From contig JAMPIQ010000002.1 in NCBI GenBank assembly GCA_024699855.1, forward strand, positions 8,122,001 to 8,186,000: a stretch of DNA of 64,000 bases, given 5' to 3'. Positions 60,214 through 64,000 of the stretch are shown here, piece by piece. The notes beneath the pieces were generated by a model. The model was given only the letters and a program-made list of their open reading frames with translations, searched no databases and was not told where the DNA came from. Within the stretch, counting starts at the first letter, position 1, and every line of letters starts with the position of its first letter. This stretch comes from Aphelenchoides besseyi (lineage: Eukaryota; Nematoda; Chromadorea; Rhabditida; Aphelenchoididae). Made by a program: the position numbers and the translations under genes.

Positions 60214-61853
60214 ATGAAAGGCGAATTAAAAGATCGAGACTTGATGTACAGACTGATCATAGGGTGAGTTGAAATTGGCTATTCTCGTTGACTCCTACAT
60301 TTCAGTCAGTTGTTCTACGATGGACATCAGCAATTGGCCGTCAATTTGTCACAAACCATTGGAGTCTCGATGCAACCACCGCCTCCATCCGATAAGCTTT
60401 TTCGTCTAGTCACTGTAGCAAAACAGTTCGTTGAGGATCCTGAAGCAAACGAGGAACCAAAGTTCCAAGTAAGTTTAACGTTCTACTTTCTTGACGATTG
60501 TATTTTCAGTATGAGTACGAAAATGCGGGATTGGATTTGGAGTTCGATGCAGATGTCGCGCCTTCAACACCGGAAGCGTGCATGTACGAAACAGTTTATG
60601 TCACGGTAAGTGCGTTCTTTAATGTTTTTACGTTGGATTTCAGCCACATAAAGGTGCTTGTCGAGCCGCCGCATTCAACAACGAGGGATCGTTGTTTGCT
60701 ACGGGGTCGGAGGATTCGTCGATTAAGATTTTGGATGTGGAAAAGATTATGGGACGGTAAAATAGCGACTTCAATTACAGCTTTCGTAACCATTCAATTT
60801 CAGCGATGCAAGCGATTTAAACGAAGGTCCTGATGCTCATCATCCGGTCATACGAACATTGTACGATCATGTTTCCGTAGGTTAAATATTTTCGATGTGA
60901 AGACCGAAGATTTAGGATGTTTCTGCCGTTGCTTTCCATCCACGCGAACAAGTTTTGTTGTCTGGAAGTCGGGATTTGACGATGAAAATTTTCGATTACT
61001 CGAAAACCGCAGTCAAACGAGCAGTTCGCACAATAAACGTGAGCCTTTAAAGCTGTAATTTTTTCAAAACAATGATAGGAAACTGCATCAATTCAAACGG
61101 TTTCCTTCCATCCAAGCGGTGAATATGTTTTGGTCGGGACAACTCATCCAACATTGCGATTGTATAATGTGGAAACTCAGCAATGTTGGGTATCTCCACA
61201 ACCGCGAGATCAACATTCGAGTTCAATTATGGATGTAAGAGATTAATAAGTACTGAAATTAATTGTCTTTTAGGTCCACTATTCCGAAAGTGGTCGACTT
61301 TACGTTACGGCAAGCAAAGATGGAAACGTGAAAGTTTGGGACGGGGTATCCAACCGTTGTGTTGAAACGTTTCAACGAGCTCACGATGGCGCAGAAGTAA
61401 CCAGTGCATGTTTTACTAAAAACTCGAAGGTATGAACTTGATAGAGAGTTTTGTGATCTAAATTGTTTGAAGTACATTCTAACTTCCGGAATGGATAGCA
61501 CATGTAAACTGTGGGAATTGTCAACGAATAGATGTTTGATAGCTTATACTGGAGCCGGAGCAACTGGTACACAAGAGTTTCCGATTCATGCGTCGTTCAA
61601 TCACAACGAAGACTACGTTCTATTTCCGGATGAAAAATCAGGGTCTATGTGCTCGTGGGACTCACGGACTGGCGATCGAAAACGTCTTTTAGCTTTGGGT
61701 TTGTCGTTCAATCTGTTAAATGAACTTCTCAATTTTTTAGGACATACAGCAGCCACACGTGTTTTTGTTCATTCGCCAACTATGGCTTGTTTTGTCACTG
61801 GTTCGGATGATCATCGTGCACGGTTTTGGATGCGAAAAGCTCCTGTCCACTGA
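60214..61853 (+). CDS. CSTF1: Cleavage stimulation factor 50 kDa subunit (CSTF1)
   Basis: WD40 subunit of the CstF complex that, with CSTF2/CSTF3, recognises the downstream element in pre-mRNA 3' processing in the nucleus. The N-terminus ([20 protein letters not shown]) is the conserved homodimerisation helix, followed by [11 protein letters not shown]. Six or seven WD repeats follow: [93 protein letters not shown], and the last one ending [14 protein letters not shown]. About ten short exons with introns of 40-50 nt. Length, about 430 residues, is normal. Confidence 0.97.
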
Positions 61854-62103
61854 ATAACAACTATCGATCTTAAGTGTTTAAATTCATGAGTTTCAAATCG
61901 TTGATCTTCATTTCGTGTATTAAAGTTATAAATTTATTTACATTCACTTCTAAAACTGTTGATTTACTAGGAAACTAAAGAGGAGAACCCGTAGGATGAA
62001 ACGGCTGATTGCGATACGAGCGAAGGTATTACGCTAATGCACCAGATAATTAAAAAGGCGAGTAGAAGATCAATTAAGAGATCAAAGAGATTGCACATCG
62101 ATA

Positions 62104-64000
62104 CTATTGAAAGTCTTCGATTAACAGCTTGTGAATTTGCGGTGCTGCAGTGTTTTGTAACCAAAGAAGTTTTCTTTTCGCCGCTTTTAAATGAACTTGA
62201 AGATGCGATGGCCACTGGTCCAAAAGATTCTCCACCAACTCCAACTCGTCGTTCGTTTTAACGGCGTGAATCAAGAGCTTTGCTATTCTGTCGGGTTTTC
62301 CGGTATTAACAGCGAAAAGAAGTTGTCGTTCGTGTGTTGAAAGGCGGCCAATTCCGCGCCAAAAGACCTCTCGGAACTTGCGATTGTACTGAATTGAATA
62401 ACTGACCTGTAAAATAGAAATTAAAGGCGTTTTTGCTGTGGAATTAACCTGCAAGACCGAAAGATAAACCGCAGCATTGCGAGTTCGCACAATTGCTGTC
62501 ACAACGTTCTCTATTAACTCCTCGTCTCGGACACAAGTCGCTAACTGAATATTGACCGACCATTGACTGTTGGATGGAGAGTTCTGTGATTGTCGAAGAA
62601 GACCCATCAAAGCCGCCAACTCTGCGGGTCCGGCTTCGGTGAAAAGAAAATGACAAACCGCTGTGATCTAAACAGAAATGATAATCGTGGTCTTCGTTTT
62701 ACTTACTTGTTGGTGATGATCCGCGTGCAAAGCACTTGGCTGTGAAATCCATTGCCGCAACTGACGATTCTGATCACAAGACGGCAAATTAGCTGCACAT
62801 CGCAGTTGATACAATTTGGCAAGACGCATTGGACTCAACAACCAAACGGCTGCAAGCTCCACATTTGCAGAAGCGGCGCGATCTAGATGACGGTCAAGTT
62901 GTTGAATTACGGCGGTGAAATGAATCAACAACGGTCCCACGAGCGGCGTTCCGCTAACCAAATCAACAACTCCGTGCATTGCATCCAATCCAACTAACAA
63001 AACACCCAAATCCTCTTCTTTTGCCAAATATCCCAGTAAACGAACATACAACTGCGGGACGTCCGATTGACTCAAATACGTTTCAGCATCGACAATCAAC
63101 TGCATTCTCGACATTACTGGTATATCCGTGTGGTCACGATGCAGTTGATCGATGAGAAGTCGCCAATTGTCCAGGTCGTAATTGACTTTGTACGGATAGA
63201 TCCAATGTGGATTGGCCAAAATGTATTGATAAGATTGAACACCCAAATCAACAAAGCGAATGGTCTCGTTGTGCAGCCAAAACTGTCGAACTGTTTGTCC
63301 CGAAGATGATCGAATCGAACCGAACGAATAGCCGACGGGAATCGACCACAACGGCGTTTCATTTGGATCAGCTCTTCGATGTTTTGGTGCAACTTGTTGT
63401 TGAAGTTCAGTTGGCCTCGTACTTTGTGGGTCGACAGCCGGAAATTTGTCTCCACGAAAAACGGGAATTCGATTTCTTTCGCGTTTTAACGAATTTCCTT
63501 GACCGCGTTGACGTTTTCGTGTGTTGCGTCCACGATTTTGACGATGTTTCTGTTTGTCTGTTACGGAAGTATCTCGACGACTTCTAATTGACGGTGGAAT
63601 AGCCGACGCGTTCCAAGAATCCGCCAAATAAACCACGTAGTTGTTTTGGTCGGAAACTCGTTGAGTCATTCGAATCGAATGATCATCGTAATTACGACTG
63701 AAACTGATTTTCGTTGATCATTCTCTTGAAATGATTTAACCTTAATACAATCTCCGGTACCCCTCGATTCAAAAGCCATCCTTCAATCGCAGTCGAAAGA
63801 CGTTCTTCTTCTGCTCCGTGATCGGCAAATGCAGGAAGTGCGGACCAAAGAGCATCTCGTTTCACAGCTTTGAAGGAGTTTTCAGCCAAAAACCTAAACT
63901 ACTTAGCGTAAGAATGAGTCACAAGTCTCTTACCGTGTTACTCCCTGTCTAAATTTCTCTAAACCCAGTAGGTCTTTAATCATCTTGACTATTACGGCTC
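62104..64000 (-). CDS. M1-like aminopeptidase, C-terminal part (5' partial at window edge)
   Basis: The visible part begins inside the catalytic-domain tail (MIKDLLGLEKFRQGVTRFL, then DALWSALPAF and ERLSTAIEGWLLNRGVP), matching the M1 segment after the HEXXH active site. It continues into an ERAP1-type C-terminal helical domain (IPVGYSFGSI, QFWLHNETIRFVDLG, ILANPHWIYPYKVNYD, NWRLLIDQL, PVMSRMQLIVDAETY, and late TGKPDRIAKLLIHAV). The active-site exons (GAMEN, HEXXH) lie beyond the right edge, so catalytic competence cannot be judged. A basic Arg/Lys/Gln-rich insertion (RGRNTRKRQRGQGNSLKRER) interrupts the usual spacing near the domain boundary and may be a disordered loop. Four or five exons with about 45-60 nt introns. 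Stop codon at 62104. Confidence 0.85.

Overview
Eukaryotic genomic DNA, most likely from a nematode. Genes are compact and intron-rich, with mostly 35-60 nt introns bounded by GT and (T)TTAG or TTTCAG. Several start codons sit directly behind a 3' splice-site-like sequence, as expected for short 5' UTR introns or spliced-leader trans-splicing. Gene content points the same way: an EGL-19-type L-type calcium channel ending in VTTL, a FMRFamide-receptor-like GPCR, a supplementary-type nuclear receptor, MADF-BESS and CAP-like proteins. I cannot name the species. There are no prokaryotic features.

Layout. 1-8.7 kb (+): a long cadherin, 5' end outside the window, with a complete same-strand gene nested in a 3.1 kb intron. 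10.4-13.0 kb: a possible neuropeptide precursor (+) and a secreted Pro/Cys-rich gene (-) built of very small exons. 13.1-19.7 kb: gene-poor, with short stop-interrupted + strand stretches carrying cadherin signature motifs, read as a decayed cadherin copy. 19.8-26.3 kb (+): peptide GPCR, SLC15 peptide transporter, a small Cys-rich membrane protein and a Ly6-like GPI-type protein. 26.8-40.6 kb (-): MADF-BESS factor, cytosolic HSP70 with a heat-shock-element cluster upstream, CAP-like protein, SLC1 transporter and nuclear receptor. 42.1-51.4 kb (-): the L-type calcium channel alpha1 subunit. 51.4-55.7 kb: no gene recognised. 55.7-64 kb: C2H2 zinc-finger gene and ADA3 (+), a small mitochondrial membrane protein (-), CSTF1 (+), and the 3' half of an M1-like aminopeptidase (-) running off the right edge.

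How the genes relate. These are independent metazoan genes, not one pathway. Several concern neurons and muscle (calcium channel, peptide GPCR, candidate neuropeptide, SLC1 transporter). Others are housekeeping: HSP70 folding, ADA3 in SAGA/ADA-type acetyltransferase complexes, CSTF1 in mRNA 3' processing.

Most notable: a 27-nt microexon carrying the domain II selectivity filter of the calcium channel; a 5' splice site that reads TT instead of GT exactly at the domain III filter glutamate; the nested gene; the micro-exon secreted gene with a duplicated exon-intron unit; and the cadherin relic. Exon boundaries were placed by eye. Gene coordinates run from start codon to stop codon and include introns.
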